Numbered from the stretch's first letter, positions 13,265-24,361 are shown. The stretch: DNA of 64,000 nt from Verrucomicrobiota bacterium (GCA_026397915.1 JAPLTX010000014.1:186001-250000); one strand, 5' to 3'. Notes: generated by a model from the letters alone, not told the origin. Translations and numbers: made by a program.

Positions 13265-15237
13265 TTGGAATTGAACTCCCATCGCTGAGGTTTTCCACCG
13301 GCGGACTTGGCGCGCAGCTCGATCCAGTCGAGTTCGAGCGGCTTGTCGCTGGCGGGCAAGTAGAGGCGGATGATGCCGAGCGGGCCGGTTGCAGGAATGT
13401 CCACCGAAAGCTCGCGCCAGTCGCCGGTGGGAACGTCGAAGGCGACGGACTTCGCGCCACTCGGTTCGCCTGCACCGCCGGGCACCCATTCGAGCTTGGC
13501 GGTGCCGCCGGTGCTGCTGCGAACGCGGAGTTTCAAGATAGCGGGGCCGGTGACGTTGCCCGCACCGTGACCGAGGAACGCGGTGCCAGCTTTCCCTTTT
13601 GGTGTCGCGGTCAACACGCCATCCTTGGCGACAGCTTCGCACTGCCGCGCCTTCCAAGCTTCGAGCGGGTCGGCAGGCTTGGCAGGAGCTTTGGCGACGG
13701 CAGGCTGGTAAGCTGGATTCGGCCGCGGATACGTCGCGCCGGTGTCGGCGAGGAAACCGTCAATGAGCACGTCGAGTTCCTTCACGCGCGCGGGCTTGGC
13801 GGCGGCGAGGTCTTTCGTTTCACCAATGTCGTCGCGCAGGTTGTAAAGCTCGTGGGTCGGCGGCACGCCAAACCAGCGGAAAAGCTTCCAGTCGCCGGAG
13901 CGCACCCACACGCCGCCACAGCGACCTGCGCTGCGACCGTGCGGAAAGTAGTTGAAGAACGCCTTGCGTTCAAGCGGGCCGGTTTGTTTCAGCACGCAGG
14001 CGTAGCTCACGCCGTCGAGTTTCTGCTGCGCCGGTCGCGGCAGGCCGAGCAAGTCGAGCAACGTCGGATAAAGGTCAATGTGGCCGACCACGGCGTCGCT
14101 GGTGGTGCCGCCCTTGATGCGGCCGAGCCACGACCACATCAGTGGGACGCGCGTGCCGCCTTCGTAGAGCGTGCCTTTGCCGTCGCGCAACGGCGTATTG
14201 ACGGTAGGCGGCTGATTGCCGGCCCACTTGCGCCAGTCGGCGAGAAACTCGCTCTTGTTCTTCGCCGCCTTGGCCGTTTTCGCGGTGTCGGGCACGTTGC
14301 TGTGCGTGTTGCCGCCGTTGTCGGAGTTGAAGACGATGATGGTGTTCTCCGCGAGACCGAGCCGGTCGAGCGTGTCGAGGACGCGGCCGAAACACTCATC
14401 CACGCTCCGAAGCATCGAAGCCATGATGGGGTTGCCTTGCACGCCACGCGGGTCCTTCTTCGATGCGAACAGTTTCGTGTATTCAACCTTGTGGCCCCAT
14501 GGACCGTGGACGCCATAGTTCCAGAGGTTGAGGAAGAACGGCCGGTCGCGGTTGGCCTCGATGAACTTCACGGCCTCGGCGGCGAGACGGTCCACGATGT
14601 ATTCGCCGGCCGGGCCGTCGGTGATGGTGCCGACTTTGTTCTTGCCGCCTGGCTCGCCGTCGGGCTTCACGTCGTAGGGCGAGAAGTAACCACCCGGCGG
14701 CCCCGGATCAGGATGACAGTGGAAGGCCACGTCGAATCCTTGCTGCTCCGGCCAGTGCGACCGCGTGAGGCCAAGGTGCCACTTGCCGATGTGCGCGGTG
14801 CGATAGCCCGCGTCGCGCAACGCCTCGGCCAGCGTGTATTCGGACGGCTCCATGTAATTCTTGCTTTGCGGCATGAGCATCTGCTGGTTGGGCGGCGCTG
14901 CGTCGGGCAGAAACTTGTGTCCCGGCGGCTGCGGAGGCAGATGGCCGGAGGGTGTGGTGATGCCGTGGCGGGCAGAGTATTTGCCGGTGAGCAGGCTCGC
15001 GCGCGTCGGCGAACAGATCGGCTGCGCGTAAGCATCGGTAAAGCGCATCGCGCGCATGGCGAAGCGGTCCATGTTCGGCGTCTCGTAATACTTCGAGCCA
15101 TACACGCCGCAGTCCATCCAGCCCATGTCATCCACGAGAAAGACAATGACGTTGGGCTTCTTCGGTGCGGGCGCGCTGGAGGCGACGAATGTGCCCGCAG
15201 CGGCGAGCAAGGCGATGGCGGCAGTCAGTGTTTTCAT
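13261..15237 (-). CDS. Sulfatase (S1 family), with C-terminal jelly-roll/CBM-like domain
   Basis: MKTLTAAIALLAAAGTFVASSA; PNVIVFLVDDMGWMD; FGly motif CSPTR; C-terminal domain similar to the neighbour at 11366-13264; 4-bp ATGA overlap. Confidence 0.93.
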   Translation of the reverse strand: MKTLTAAIALLAAAGTFVASSAPAPKKPNVIVFLVDDMGWMDCGVYGSKYYETPNMDRFAMRAMRFTDAYAQPICSPTRASLLTGKYSARHGITTPSGHLPPQPPGHKFLPDAAPPNQQMLMPQSKNYMEPSEYTLAEALRDAGYRTAHIGKWHLGLTRSHWPEQQGFDVAFHCHPDPGPPGGYFSPYDVKPDGEPGGKNKVGTITDGPAGEYIVDRLAAEAVKFIEANRDRPFFLNLWNYGVHGPWGHKVEYTKLFASKKDPRGVQGNPIMASMLRSVDECFGRVLDTLDRLGLAENTIIVFNSDNGGNTHSNVPDTAKTAKAAKNKSEFLADWRKWAGNQPPTVNTPLRDGKGTLYEGGTRVPLMWSWLGRIKGGTTSDAVVGHIDLYPTLLDLLGLPRPAQQKLDGVSYACVLKQTGPLERKAFFNYFPHGRSAGRCGGVWVRSGDWKLFRWFGVPPTHELYNLRDDIGETKDLAAAKPARVKELDVLIDGFLADTGATYPRPNPAYQPAVAKAPAKPADPLEAWKARQCEAVAKDGVLTATPKGKAGTAFLGHGAGNVTGPAILKLRVRSSTGGTAKLEWVPGGAGEPSGAKSVAFDVPTGDWRELSVDIPATGPLGIIRLYLPASDKPLELDWIELRAKSAGGKPQRWEFNSK

Positions 15238-15251
15238 GCATAATCTTTCAA

Positions 15252-15269
15252 CAACCGTGACGACGGTTG
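15252..15269. other. Intergenic hairpin (7-bp stem)
   Basis: caaccgt-gacg-acggttg; T-run only on the + strand side. Confidence 0.5.
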
Positions 15270-15277
15270 GTTTTTCG

Positions 15278-16675
15278 TTATTTCGACTGATTCTTCCTGC
15301 GTTTGCCTTTCGTAGGCGCACCAGGTTCGCGGCCGTCGCTATCGGTTTTGCCGCCGCCCCAGAGCGGCGGAACCAACGTCGCGTTCCAAACGTCCCACTT
15401 CGCTTGCAGTTTCTTCAGTTTGTCGGGCTGCTCGGCGGCAAGGTCCTTGGTCTCGCCGATGTCGGCGGCAAGGTTGTAAAGCTTCGCGGCAGTTACGGGT
15501 TGTTTGCGAGCACCCGTGCGCGTGTCGGCGTTGCTGTCGTAGCGGACGAGCTTGTAATCGCCCGCGCGGATGGCCATCTGTTCGCCGAACCGCCAGTAGA
15601 GGGCGGCGTGCGGTGCACCGGATTTCTCGCCGCTCAGGAATGGCAGCAGGTTCACGCCGTCGAGTTTCCACTCCGGCTTCACGTCCACGCCCGCGGCAGC
15701 CAGCGCGGTGACGTGGAGGTCGAGTTGGATGGCGGGCTGTTGAAACACACCGGGTTTCACGCGGTCAGGCCACGAGACGACGAACGGCACGCGGATGCCG
15801 CCTTCGAGCGTGGTGCGCTTCGAGCCACGGAGTGGGTCGTTGCGCGAACCGTTGACGGTGACACCCGGCATGGTCGGGCCACCGTTGTCGCTAATGAACG
15901 TGACAAGCGTGTTCTGTTCGAGACCAGCGTCGGCGAGTTTCTTGCGCACGCGTCCGATGGCCTCGTCCATCGCGAGCATCATCGCGTTGTAGGTGCGGCG
16001 CTGCTTGTCGGCGACGTTCGGGAACTTCGCGAGCCGATCATCGGTGGCATGCATCGGCGTGTGGACGGCGTTGAAAGCAAGGTAGAGGAACCACGGCCCG
16101 GCCTTGTGCCGCTCGATAAAGCTCACGGCTTCGCGCCCGAACGCATCGGTCGTGTAATCAAGTTCCTTCACCGGCTCCGTGCCACGCAAGATGCCGCCGG
16201 CGTCGAAATAACTGTGCGCGCCACCGAGGAAGCCGAAGAACTCGTCGAAGCCGCGTTTCTGCGGGTGCATCTCCGGCAGCGAGCCGAGGTGCCATTTGCC
16301 GACGCAGCCGGTGATGTAGCCGGCGGCCTTCAGCCGGTCGGCGATTGTCTTTTCAGTCAACGGCAGCCCCTGGTTGGCGCCCGGATTGAACTCATGGCCG
16401 AAGCGCGTCTGGTAGCGGCCCGTCATCAGTCCCGCGCGCGTCGGCGAGCAATACGGCCCCGAAACATAGCCGTTGGTGAACCGCACACCCGAGGCCGCGA
16501 GCGCGTCGAGGTTCGGCGTCGGGATGTCCTTGCAGCCGTGGAAGCCCACGTCCGAATAGCCCATGTCATCGCCGACGATGAGCAGGATGTTGGGCTTGGC
16601 TGCATGCACGGATGCAGTCAAAGCAAGGCACGCGAAGATGAGCGCGGCCGCAAAGATTCGGAGGCGGGTAGTCAT
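15278..16675 (-). CDS. Sulfatase (S1 family)
   Basis: Signal peptide; PNILLIVGDDMGYSDVG; FGly motif CSPTRAG; Lys-rich C-terminus KGKRRKNQSK. Confidence 0.93.
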   Translation of the reverse strand: MTTRLRIFAAALIFACLALTASVHAAKPNILLIVGDDMGYSDVGFHGCKDIPTPNLDALAASGVRFTNGYVSGPYCSPTRAGLMTGRYQTRFGHEFNPGANQGLPLTEKTIADRLKAAGYITGCVGKWHLGSLPEMHPQKRGFDEFFGFLGGAHSYFDAGGILRGTEPVKELDYTTDAFGREAVSFIERHKAGPWFLYLAFNAVHTPMHATDDRLAKFPNVADKQRRTYNAMMLAMDEAIGRVRKKLADAGLEQNTLVTFISDNGGPTMPGVTVNGSRNDPLRGSKRTTLEGGIRVPFVVSWPDRVKPGVFQQPAIQLDLHVTALAAAGVDVKPEWKLDGVNLLPFLSGEKSGAPHAALYWRFGEQMAIRAGDYKLVRYDSNADTRTGARKQPVTAAKLYNLAADIGETKDLAAEQPDKLKKLQAKWDVWNATLVPPLWGGGKTDSDGREPGAPTKGKRRKNQSK

Positions 16676-16699
16676 GGTGAGGTTCCTTTGTTGTCAGAT

Positions 16700-18307
16700 T
16701 CATCTGTCCGGCGAGGTCATCGGCTTGGCGCGCGCATACTCGACCAATCGCAGATAATCCTCCTGGCCGAGTTTCCAGCGCACGGTGCGCTCGGCGCGCG
16801 AGTAGGTGCGGACTTTGCCGGAACCCATCGCGATGACAACGCCCGGCATGCCGTGTTCCGGAACATGGCACGAGATCGAGTTCAGGCTGTGGACGCCCAC
16901 GCGGTCCCGTTCATACATGTGGCAGTGGAGGCACGTCTGCGCCACCGATTGCTGGCGGCCAAACTCGCCCCAGTCCTTCGGTGAGTTCAGCAGCACGCGG
17001 TAGGTGGGCGCGTCGTCGGCTGCCCGTTCGAGACCACCCTGCTTCAAGCCGTCGAACAGCAACCGGCGCCGGGCCACGTATTGCCGGGTGATCAAGCCGC
17101 GCCCGGTGTTGGTCTGCGGATCTGGCGCGCCGTCCACGTTCTTGTAAACGTTCACATGCACCAACTCGACGATGCGCGTGGGGACGGGATTGAGTTCCTC
17201 GTCGAGAACCACCATGAACTCGACGATGGCCGTCTCGGTGCCGACGGGGATTTGCCGCACGTCGCGCTTGAGCCGGATGTAACCCTGCCGCGCGCTCTTC
17301 TCCCAATCCACTCCCTCGCGCTGGAGGTGGCCGAGGTAATCCTCGACCGCACGGCGGCCCTCAGGGAAACGCCAGAAAATGCGATAATACGACCGCCCGC
17401 GGATGCTCCACGACGTGTAGGCCAATTGTCCCTCTGCCTTGTCGCGGTGTTGCGAGCCGGACGCGTTGTCTATCTCGACCCACTCACTGGGCCGGGTCAG
17501 CACGCCGGGCGGGAGATAGTTGCTGCGGCAATCGAAATCGTGCCGCGCCGGAAACTGCCCGGATCGGATCGCCGCCGCGTAGTTGTCCGGCAGAGCTTTG
17601 ATGGCGGCCTTTGGCAACGCGAGCCGCTGGATGGCCGCAGCCAGTTTGCGACAGAGCGTCTCGCGGCGCTGGATGGCCGCCGCGTCGTCGCGTTGGAGTT
17701 CCTCAGGTTCAACCTTGTAATCCGCAGACGCGGCCCGCCGTTTCGCCAGGTCGGCATCGCCGAAGTGGGCGATGTTCTGGCCGACGAGATGGTCGAAGAC
17801 AGCCCACAGGTCACGCTGGAAGAACGCGCGCTTCAGCGGATCAGCGATGAGCCGTTCGCCGCGTGTTCCCAGGAACTCATCCAGCAGCTTGTCCGCGCGC
17901 TGGAAGAACGCCGACTCGGAATAGTGCCGCGTCTTTGGCCACGCCAGGAACCCCAGCACGTCGCCGCCCTCGATGCGTTTGACCACCGGGCCGGGCGGCA
18001 GCTTCCTGACGCGCAACTTGCGGTCCCACTCGTCCAGCTTTGTGGAATCCTGCGGATACTCCGGCCGCGACGGCAACTCGCTCGGCCGGATGTAGAACGC
18101 GGCAAACAAGCGGTTCCAGAGGTGCTCCGGGTTTGCATCGTAGAGCGGCAACGGCGCGTCGCTCTTGAGCGATCCGCGTAACGGACCTTCCGGGTAATAC
18201 CAACTCTGCGGCCCGGCGGCGGCATCGGCGGCAGAAACCGTGTTCACCAGCAACATCACACCGCCGAGCACGGTGAACAGAATGGATCGGACGAGGATCG
18301 CAGGCAT
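16700..18307 (-). CDS. Secreted mono-haem (CxxCH) protein of unknown function
   Basis: Signal peptide MPAILVRSILFTVLGGVMLLVNTVSAADA; single haem-binding motif CLHCHMYERD; no recognised catalytic domain. Confidence 0.6.
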   Translation of the reverse strand: MPAILVRSILFTVLGGVMLLVNTVSAADAAAGPQSWYYPEGPLRGSLKSDAPLPLYDANPEHLWNRLFAAFYIRPSELPSRPEYPQDSTKLDEWDRKLRVRKLPPGPVVKRIEGGDVLGFLAWPKTRHYSESAFFQRADKLLDEFLGTRGERLIADPLKRAFFQRDLWAVFDHLVGQNIAHFGDADLAKRRAASADYKVEPEELQRDDAAAIQRRETLCRKLAAAIQRLALPKAAIKALPDNYAAAIRSGQFPARHDFDCRSNYLPPGVLTRPSEWVEIDNASGSQHRDKAEGQLAYTSWSIRGRSYYRIFWRFPEGRRAVEDYLGHLQREGVDWEKSARQGYIRLKRDVRQIPVGTETAIVEFMVVLDEELNPVPTRIVELVHVNVYKNVDGAPDPQTNTGRGLITRQYVARRRLLFDGLKQGGLERAADDAPTYRVLLNSPKDWGEFGRQQSVAQTCLHCHMYERDRVGVHSLNSISCHVPEHGMPGVVIAMGSGKVRTYSRAERTVRWKLGQEDYLRLVEYARAKPMTSPDR

Positions 18308-18332
18308 GGTTCCTTGGGCCGAGTTGGCTGTG

Positions 18333-19739
18333 TCACTTCTGCTGGCGGCGTTTGGGTTTGGCGGTAGCGGTGGCGGCCTGAACGACGCCACTCGGCACCG
18401 CGTTCTTGAGCAATGCGTCGAGTTTCGCACGAAGCTCCTTTACTTTCTCCGGCTGGGCGTCGGCGAGGTTTTTCTTTTCGCCGATGTCGTCGGCAAGGTT
18501 GTAAAGCTCCACGCCGTGTGTGACGCGGGCCGCTTTGCCGCGCGCCCGCTTGCCAGCGGTCTTGCCTTCGGATTTCTCGGCGTCCACTTCGCTCGCGTTG
18601 GACAATAGTTTCCAATCGCCCATACGGATGGCGGCTTGTTCGGGCCGGCCGCCGCAAAGCAACAGCGCGTCGTGCGGTGACTTCGTGCCTTGTGTGAGCA
18701 CCGGCCAGATGTCGAGGCCGTCGAGCGGCAGCTTTTGCTCCAGCTTGCCGCCGGCGAGTTTCACCAGCGTCGGATACCAGTCCACGGCATGGATCGGCTC
18801 CTTGATCGTGCCGGCGGGGATGCGGCCGGGCCACGACGCAAACGCGCAGACGCGGATGCCACCTTCATAGATGGTGCCTTTGCCGGCGCGGAGTGGACCG
18901 TTGGTGGTGATGCGGCCGGGGCTTGGGCCACCGTTGTCGCTGGAGAAAACGATGAGTGTGTTTTCTTTCAGCTTCTTTTCCTCCAGCGCTGCGACGACCT
19001 GGCCGACCGCCTCGTCCATCGCCAAGACCATCCCGGCGTAGGTGCGGCGCGTGCCGGTGAGTTTGTCGTAGGGCGCAAGGTAGCTGTCGGGAACTTGGAA
19101 CGGCCCGTGGACGGCGTTGAACGGCAGGTAAAGGAAGAGCGGCTTGTCAGGCTGCTTCTCGCGGACGCGGCGGCAAGCTTCCTTGGCGATGAGATGGGTG
19201 GAGTAGCCTTCGTCGTTGCAAGGCTGGTCGTTGCGGTGCCAGTCGAGCGTGGTGTCTCGCGTGTGCTTGAAATAATCAATCATGCCGAACCAGAAGCCGT
19301 ATTGGTGGTCGAAGCCCCGCCGCGTCGGCCGATACGCTTCCTCGAATTCACCGAGGTGCCATTTGCCCGTGATAGCGGTCTCGTAGCCCGCCGCGCGCAA
19401 CGCCTGCGCCAGCGTGCGCTCCTCCAGCGGCAGGCCCCACGGCGCGTGCGGTCGCACGATGGTATAGACGCCGGTGTGCGTGGCGTAACGGCCGGTCATC
19501 AGCGCCGCGCGCGTCGGCGAGCAGACCGGCTGCACATAATGCGCGTCGAGCACCGCACCGGCGGCTGCGAGCTTGTCGAGCTGTGGCGTGCGGATCTCCT
19601 TGCAGCCCATGAAGCCCACGTCGGTGCGGCCGAGGTCGTCGGCCAAGATGAAGACGATGTTGGGTTTCTCGGGTTCGGCGGTGATGGCGTGGCCGGCGAA
19701 CAGACACAGCGACACAAGGAATGATGTGAAGTGTTTCAT
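18333..19739 (-). CDS. Sulfatase (S1 family)
   Basis: [35 protein letters not shown]; FGly motif CSPTRAA; GKWHLG. Confidence 0.93.
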   Translation of the reverse strand: MKHFTSFLVSLCLFAGHAITAEPEKPNIVFILADDLGRTDVGFMGCKEIRTPQLDKLAAAGAVLDAHYVQPVCSPTRAALMTGRYATHTGVYTIVRPHAPWGLPLEERTLAQALRAAGYETAITGKWHLGEFEEAYRPTRRGFDHQYGFWFGMIDYFKHTRDTTLDWHRNDQPCNDEGYSTHLIAKEACRRVREKQPDKPLFLYLPFNAVHGPFQVPDSYLAPYDKLTGTRRTYAGMVLAMDEAVGQVVAALEEKKLKENTLIVFSSDNGGPSPGRITTNGPLRAGKGTIYEGGIRVCAFASWPGRIPAGTIKEPIHAVDWYPTLVKLAGGKLEQKLPLDGLDIWPVLTQGTKSPHDALLLCGGRPEQAAIRMGDWKLLSNASEVDAEKSEGKTAGKRARGKAARVTHGVELYNLADDIGEKKNLADAQPEKVKELRAKLDALLKNAVPSGVVQAATATAKPKRRQQK

Positions 19740-21202
19740 GGCTGTGGTTCCGGGGGAATTGACGGTGGCTGCACAGCGGGGTCGGCGGTGGTTCGGACCC
19801 ACTGGCGCAGTGCGGCATACAGACGATCGCGCTCAACTTGGTGCGCGGGCTGGGCGGCGAGGTTGCGCAGTTCGTCGGGGTCGGTTTGCAGGTCGTAGAA
19901 TTCGAGCGTCGGGACTTTGCCACCAAGGTTCTGCGGATCCAGCCCGGCGAGGACGCGAAAGGCTTCGGGAAACTGGTCCTTCACGCGCACAGTCTCGGCG
20001 TAAGTGCGGTTGCCCCACTTGGGCCACTCTTTACTATCGGCTTGCACCTGACGCCACGGCGGCTCGGTTTTCTCGCGATAGATCAGCTTCCATCTTCCGT
20101 CGAAGATCGCGCGTTCCTGCATGCCGTTGTTGGGCAGGTTGCCGCGGTGCGAAATCTCCGCGAAAACAAAGTCGCGCCCCTTCGCGCTGGAGCGGCCTTC
20201 CAAGACTCCCCGCAACGAAATGCCGTGCAGGCCGGGCGGCACGGCGATGCCGGCGAAGTCCAACAGCGTGGGCATCAGATCGAGTTCGCTGGCCAGCGCC
20301 TTGGTCGTGCCGGCGTGGATGCCGGGGCCGGCGATGATCATCGGCACGCGCAAGCCGAGGTCGTAGGGCGTCATCTTGCCGTGCTGGAAGGTGGGGCCGT
20401 GGTCGCCCATGAAGACAACGATGGTTCGGTCCTGCTGGCCTGACGCGCGCAGCACCTCCATCGCCTGGCCTACCAGCGCGTCGGCTCGCTCGATGCCGGC
20501 CAGGTATTCTGCCCAATCCTTCCGCACGACCGGCGTGTCGGGCAGAAACGCCGGCAGCTTCACCTCAGCCGGTTGGACGCGAATCTTCACCTTGTCGCTG
20601 TTCGGATACGGCCGATGCGTGTCCGGGATGTTGTAGAGCAGAAACCACGGCCGCCCGGTCGCAGTCGCGCGCTCCAAGAAGCCCTTCATCACTGGCCCCG
20701 TCGGGTTCGGCAGGAATTCGTCGTAGGGGAACTTCTCGACCGGCGCGACGTGGAGCTTGTGCGTGGCACCCTGGTAATAGCCCGCAGCCTTCAACCGCTC
20801 CGTCAGCGTCGGGATGTCCGCGGCGATGCGATTTCGTATGTAGAGTGGGAAGCGGCGCTGCGCAGGCGTCAACTCGGCGACCGGTTTGTGGTAGTTGACG
20901 GTATTATTGAGGATGCCGTTACGGTGATTGTGCAGGCCGGTGTAGATGCAGGCTTTTGAGGCGGAGCAAACCGGGTAAGCGACGAAAGCGTTGCGGAAGA
21001 GCACACCCGACCGCGCGAGCGCATCCATGTGCGGCGTCTGCAATCCCGGCGTGCCGAGCACGCCGAGATGCGCGCCCTGGTCCTCGGTGAGGATGAAGAG
21101 GATGTTTGGATTGCGGATTGGCGGCGCGTCGTTTGCAAAGCAAACCGCTGCGGCACAACTGAGACTGACCGCGATGGCGAACGTGACGAGTTTTGAGTTC
21201 AT
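19736..21202 (-). CDS. Sulfatase, N-sulfoglucosamine sulfohydrolase-like
   Basis: [35 protein letters not shown]; motif region [19 protein letters not shown]; 4-bp overlap with neighbour. Confidence 0.85.
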   Translation of the reverse strand: MNSKLVTFAIAVSLSCAAAVCFANDAPPIRNPNILFILTEDQGAHLGVLGTPGLQTPHMDALARSGVLFRNAFVAYPVCSASKACIYTGLHNHRNGILNNTVNYHKPVAELTPAQRRFPLYIRNRIAADIPTLTERLKAAGYYQGATHKLHVAPVEKFPYDEFLPNPTGPVMKGFLERATATGRPWFLLYNIPDTHRPYPNSDKVKIRVQPAEVKLPAFLPDTPVVRKDWAEYLAGIERADALVGQAMEVLRASGQQDRTIVVFMGDHGPTFQHGKMTPYDLGLRVPMIIAGPGIHAGTTKALASELDLMPTLLDFAGIAVPPGLHGISLRGVLEGRSSAKGRDFVFAEISHRGNLPNNGMQERAIFDGRWKLIYREKTEPPWRQVQADSKEWPKWGNRTYAETVRVKDQFPEAFRVLAGLDPQNLGGKVPTLEFYDLQTDPDELRNLAAQPAHQVERDRLYAALRQWVRTTADPAVQPPSIPPEPQP

Positions 21203-21233
21203 GCCGAATGTTTCCAAGTTGCTAGACGCGAGT

Positions 21234-23168
21234 TTATGGAACACCGGCGGTGACTTTGAGATGCTCGATGACACCCTCAAACTTCGAGGCGCGCCCGTAG
21301 TCGGCCACGGGCACGGCGTCGTCGAAACCAACACAGAACCTTTCCTGTGGTTGGCGATGCAACAAACCTGCGTTCTTGCCGGTCGCGACTTCTTTGCCGT
21401 TGATCGCCAGTCGCATCTGGCCGCCGGCGGCAAGCGCCGCCTCCACCGAGAAGCGGCCGGTGGGAGTCTCGCTCGCCGCAATGCTCGTGGGTTCCTTTCC
21501 GGCGCGCACCGTGAACATCAACCGGCCGCTCTTGAGGTAAAGCGAGTAACCGACCGCTTTGCCGCCATGCGCGACGATGACACCGTCGGGCGATTTCGGT
21601 TCGACTTCGCACGTGATCGTGATCAGCCGGTTGGCCACTTGCGGCGCGGCCTCGCCGTCGAGCGCATCGCCGATCTTCAGTGCGTCATGCGAGACTGGCT
21701 TCGCGTTCTTCGCGGCCGGCGGTGATTTCTTTTTTGCGGCACCTTTGCGTTTCGGCCCATCCTCGGTTGGATAGAGCGTGACGGGATTCTCAACAAGACC
21801 CGCCGGGCGCACGCCGGGGCCGGGCTGGCCGTCGCCGATGTCGGCGGCCATTTTCAGCGCGAGCGCCTTGAGGCGACTGACCACATCGGGATGCGCCGCC
21901 GCCACGTCATTGCGCTCGCCGATGTCGGCGTCAAGGTTGTAGAGACGCGGCTTGTCCAGCGAGGCCGGGACCATCTCGTCGCCTTTCTTACGGCCTTCGG
22001 ACTGCGGCGCGATGGCGAGTTTCCAAGGACCGACGCGCACGGCTTGGAGTTTATAGCCGTGGTAGTAGTAACGCGCTTCGTGAGGCGACTCTTTCGTCTG
22101 GCCGAACAGCAGCGGCGAGATGTCCTTGCCGTCAATCTTCTTGTCCGTGGGCACCGTGCCGCCCGCAAGTTTCACGAACGTCGGCAGAAAATCAATGTTG
22201 CCTGCGACGGCGGCGCACACGCTGCCGGACGCGACCTTGCCCGGCCACCACGCCAGCGTCGGCTCGCGCACGCCGCCTTCCCACGTCGTGCCTTTGCCGC
22301 CGCGCAACGGCCCGGCGCTGCCGCCGTCGGCGCCTTTGATGAGCCACGGGCCGTTGTCGCTGCTGAACATCACCAACGTGTTTCGGTCGAGCTTCAGTTC
22401 ACGCAACGTGTTCAGCACGCGCCCGACGCTCCAGTCCACCTCCTCGACCCAGTCGCCGAAGCGCCCGTTGGCCGACTTCCCCGCGAACGCCGCGCCCGGA
22501 TGCACCGGCGTGTGCACGGCCGTGTGCGGCAGGTAGAGGAAGAACGGCTTGCCCTTGCTTTGTGTGATGAACTTCACCGCCTCCTCTGTGTAGCGCTCAA
22601 CGATGCGGTTCTGCGCGTCGTTGGTGAGCAACTCGATCACCTGCTCGTCGCGCACGAGTGGCACCACGAGCTGGCCGTTGATCTTCGCCTTCTTCATCAT
22701 GTCGTTCGAGTAGGGCAGACCGAAGTAGTGGTCGAACCCGTGCCGCGTCGGCAGGAACGGCGGCTGGTCGCCGAGGTGCCATTTGCCGATGCACATCGTG
22801 GCGTAGCCTTGCGTCTTCATCAGTTCCGCCACGGTGTGCTCGTCTTTGTTGATGCCGTGCGCCGATCCCGGCGGAAATACACCGGGGATCGAGACGCGCG
22901 CGCCGTAGCAACCGGTCATCACCTGCGCGCGCGACACCGAACAGACCGGCGCGGCGTAAAAGCTGGTGAACTTCATCCCTTCCCTCGCCATGCGGTCGAG
23001 TTGCGGCGTGCGGTTCTTCGTCGAGCCAAACGGCCCGATGTCGCCGTAGCCCATGTCGTCAATAAAGATGAGGACGATGTTGGGCGGCGCGGTTCTTTCG
23101 GCGGCGCGGGCGTAGCCGCAGACAAACGCAAGCAGTGCGGCGACGAGAAGGAAGATGCGTGTTTTCAT
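21234..23168 (-). CDS. Sulfatase (S1 family) with C-terminal concanavalin-like domain
   Basis: [39 protein letters not shown]; motif [13 protein letters not shown]-terminal [33 protein letters not shown]. Confidence 0.9.
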   Translation of the reverse strand: MKTRIFLLVAALLAFVCGYARAAERTAPPNIVLIFIDDMGYGDIGPFGSTKNRTPQLDRMAREGMKFTSFYAAPVCSVSRAQVMTGCYGARVSIPGVFPPGSAHGINKDEHTVAELMKTQGYATMCIGKWHLGDQPPFLPTRHGFDHYFGLPYSNDMMKKAKINGQLVVPLVRDEQVIELLTNDAQNRIVERYTEEAVKFITQSKGKPFFLYLPHTAVHTPVHPGAAFAGKSANGRFGDWVEEVDWSVGRVLNTLRELKLDRNTLVMFSSDNGPWLIKGADGGSAGPLRGGKGTTWEGGVREPTLAWWPGKVASGSVCAAVAGNIDFLPTFVKLAGGTVPTDKKIDGKDISPLLFGQTKESPHEARYYYHGYKLQAVRVGPWKLAIAPQSEGRKKGDEMVPASLDKPRLYNLDADIGERNDVAAAHPDVVSRLKALALKMAADIGDGQPGPGVRPAGLVENPVTLYPTEDGPKRKGAAKKKSPPAAKNAKPVSHDALKIGDALDGEAAPQVANRLITITCEVEPKSPDGVIVAHGGKAVGYSLYLKSGRLMFTVRAGKEPTSIAASETPTGRFSVEAALAAGGQMRLAINGKEVATGKNAGLLHRQPQERFCVGFDDAVPVADYGRASKFEGVIEHLKVTAGVP

Positions 23169-23202
23169 GGTTGCCGTTGGTCTTTCTTTTCCTTCTGGCT
23201 GG

Positions 23203-23406
23203 TCACCATTGCGGTCGGGTGTGATTGTTCTTTCGCGCCTCCGCAAGCAAAGCGGAGAGTCGCTTCGCAACGTCGGGTTTCTCCAACCAGAGGTTTTTCG
23301 TTTCGGCGGGATCATCGGCGAGGTTGTAGAGCTGGTTTTGGTTTTCCACGTCGGAGGTGCGGTTTTCTTCGGGCAAGGGGTCATCGGTCTTCGTCGGCCA
23401 ACGCAC
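23203..23406 (-). pseudogene. Truncated sulfatase remnant (C-terminal tail only)
   Basis: Peptide DVENQNQLYNLADDPAETKNLWLEKPDVAKRLSALLAEARKNNHTRPQW* matches the conserved sulfatase tail (LYNLxxDxxExxNLA); no N-terminal or catalytic part; overlaps the 3' end of the SGNH-like ORF. Confidence 0.7.
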
Positions 23407-24361
23407 GGAATTTCTTCAAGCCTTCCCACGCGATGCGCTGCAGGTCAGCGCGGTCCTTCGCGGAGAACACGCGTGTGATCGGTTGGCCGTCGCGGTCTTG
23501 GTCCCGGTGCTTGTTGTCGAGGTTGCGGGTGTCGGTGACCTTGTCCAAGGCCAATCCTTCGGGGCTGCGGTCGAACAACGCGCCGTAAAACGTGCAGGCG
23601 GTCAGATAGGCCATCGTCTGGTTCAGATGCGCGTCGTTGACGAACCGCAGCGTCAGGTCGGGCCGGATCGTCTGGCAATGCAGCGCCACCATCGCCATCG
23701 GCACGACCGTCGCGCCGATGCGCTTCGCCATCGCGGCGATAATCTTCTCCTTCGCGAGCACCGGCGCGGCGTCCGGCGGGGCGGTCAGCGCCTTCTCGTT
23801 CTGCGTCTGGGGCGAGGTCTCGTAGAGCACCACGCGGCCGCCTTGCGCGCGGATGAGTTCGGCGAACTTCGGCGCATACTCGACGTAGCGCGGATCGTCG
23901 GGCATGTCGTCACGGTAGGACTGCAACACCACGATGTCCCACTTGCGGTGCGGCTGGCCCAGCGTCTTGAGCAGTTCCTCATGCCGCTTCAACGCCCCTG
24001 TGGCGTATTTGTCCTTGCGATCCTTCGCGGCCTCACGCAACGACTGGATCGTGGCCTGTTCCTCGTCGCGGGTCAGGCTCGCCAGCTTCACGAAGCTCTG
24101 CGTGCCGAGCCGCCAATGATCCTTGAGCGTGCGTCCGCCGTAAATGACGGTGGTCACCTCGAACTTCAGACTCGGCTGGCCGGCCTCTGCCATCGTCTTG
24201 ACGACCTGCGAGAGGGTGTGCCGGCCCGTGAAACTGTTTCCGATGAACAGCACGTTGAGCGACTTGTCCTCGGCCTGCGACACGCAAGACGCGCACAGCC
24301 AGAGAGCGAGGGCGAGTGCAGCGGTTGGGATTCGGCAGTGGTGTTTGATGGTTGTGTTCAT
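23381..24361 (-). CDS. Secreted SGNH/GDSL-like hydrolase (DUF4886-like)
   Basis: Signal peptide; NVLFIGNSFTGRHTLSQVVKTMAEAG; DIVVLQSYRDD; NDAHLNQTMAYLTACTFYGALF. Confidence 0.7.
   Translation of the reverse strand: MNTTIKHHCRIPTAALALALWLCASCVSQAEDKSLNVLFIGNSFTGRHTLSQVVKTMAEAGQPSLKFEVTTVIYGGRTLKDHWRLGTQSFVKLASLTRDEEQATIQSLREAAKDRKDKYATGALKRHEELLKTLGQPHRKWDIVVLQSYRDDMPDDPRYVEYAPKFAELIRAQGGRVVLYETSPQTQNEKALTAPPDAAPVLAKEKIIAAMAKRIGATVVPMAMVALHCQTIRPDLTLRFVNDAHLNQTMAYLTACTFYGALFDRSPEGLALDKVTDTRNLDNKHRDQDRDGQPITRVFSAKDRADLQRIAWEGLKKFRALADEDR

Noticed and set aside
13237-15243. Long plus-strand ORF (668 aa) antisense to a sulfatase
   Set aside because: High-GC shadow ORF; Arg/Ala/Val-rich translation without domains; the minus strand encodes a clear sulfatase.
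15125-16984. Plus-strand 619-aa ORF
   Set aside because: Spans two minus-strand genes; shadow ORF.
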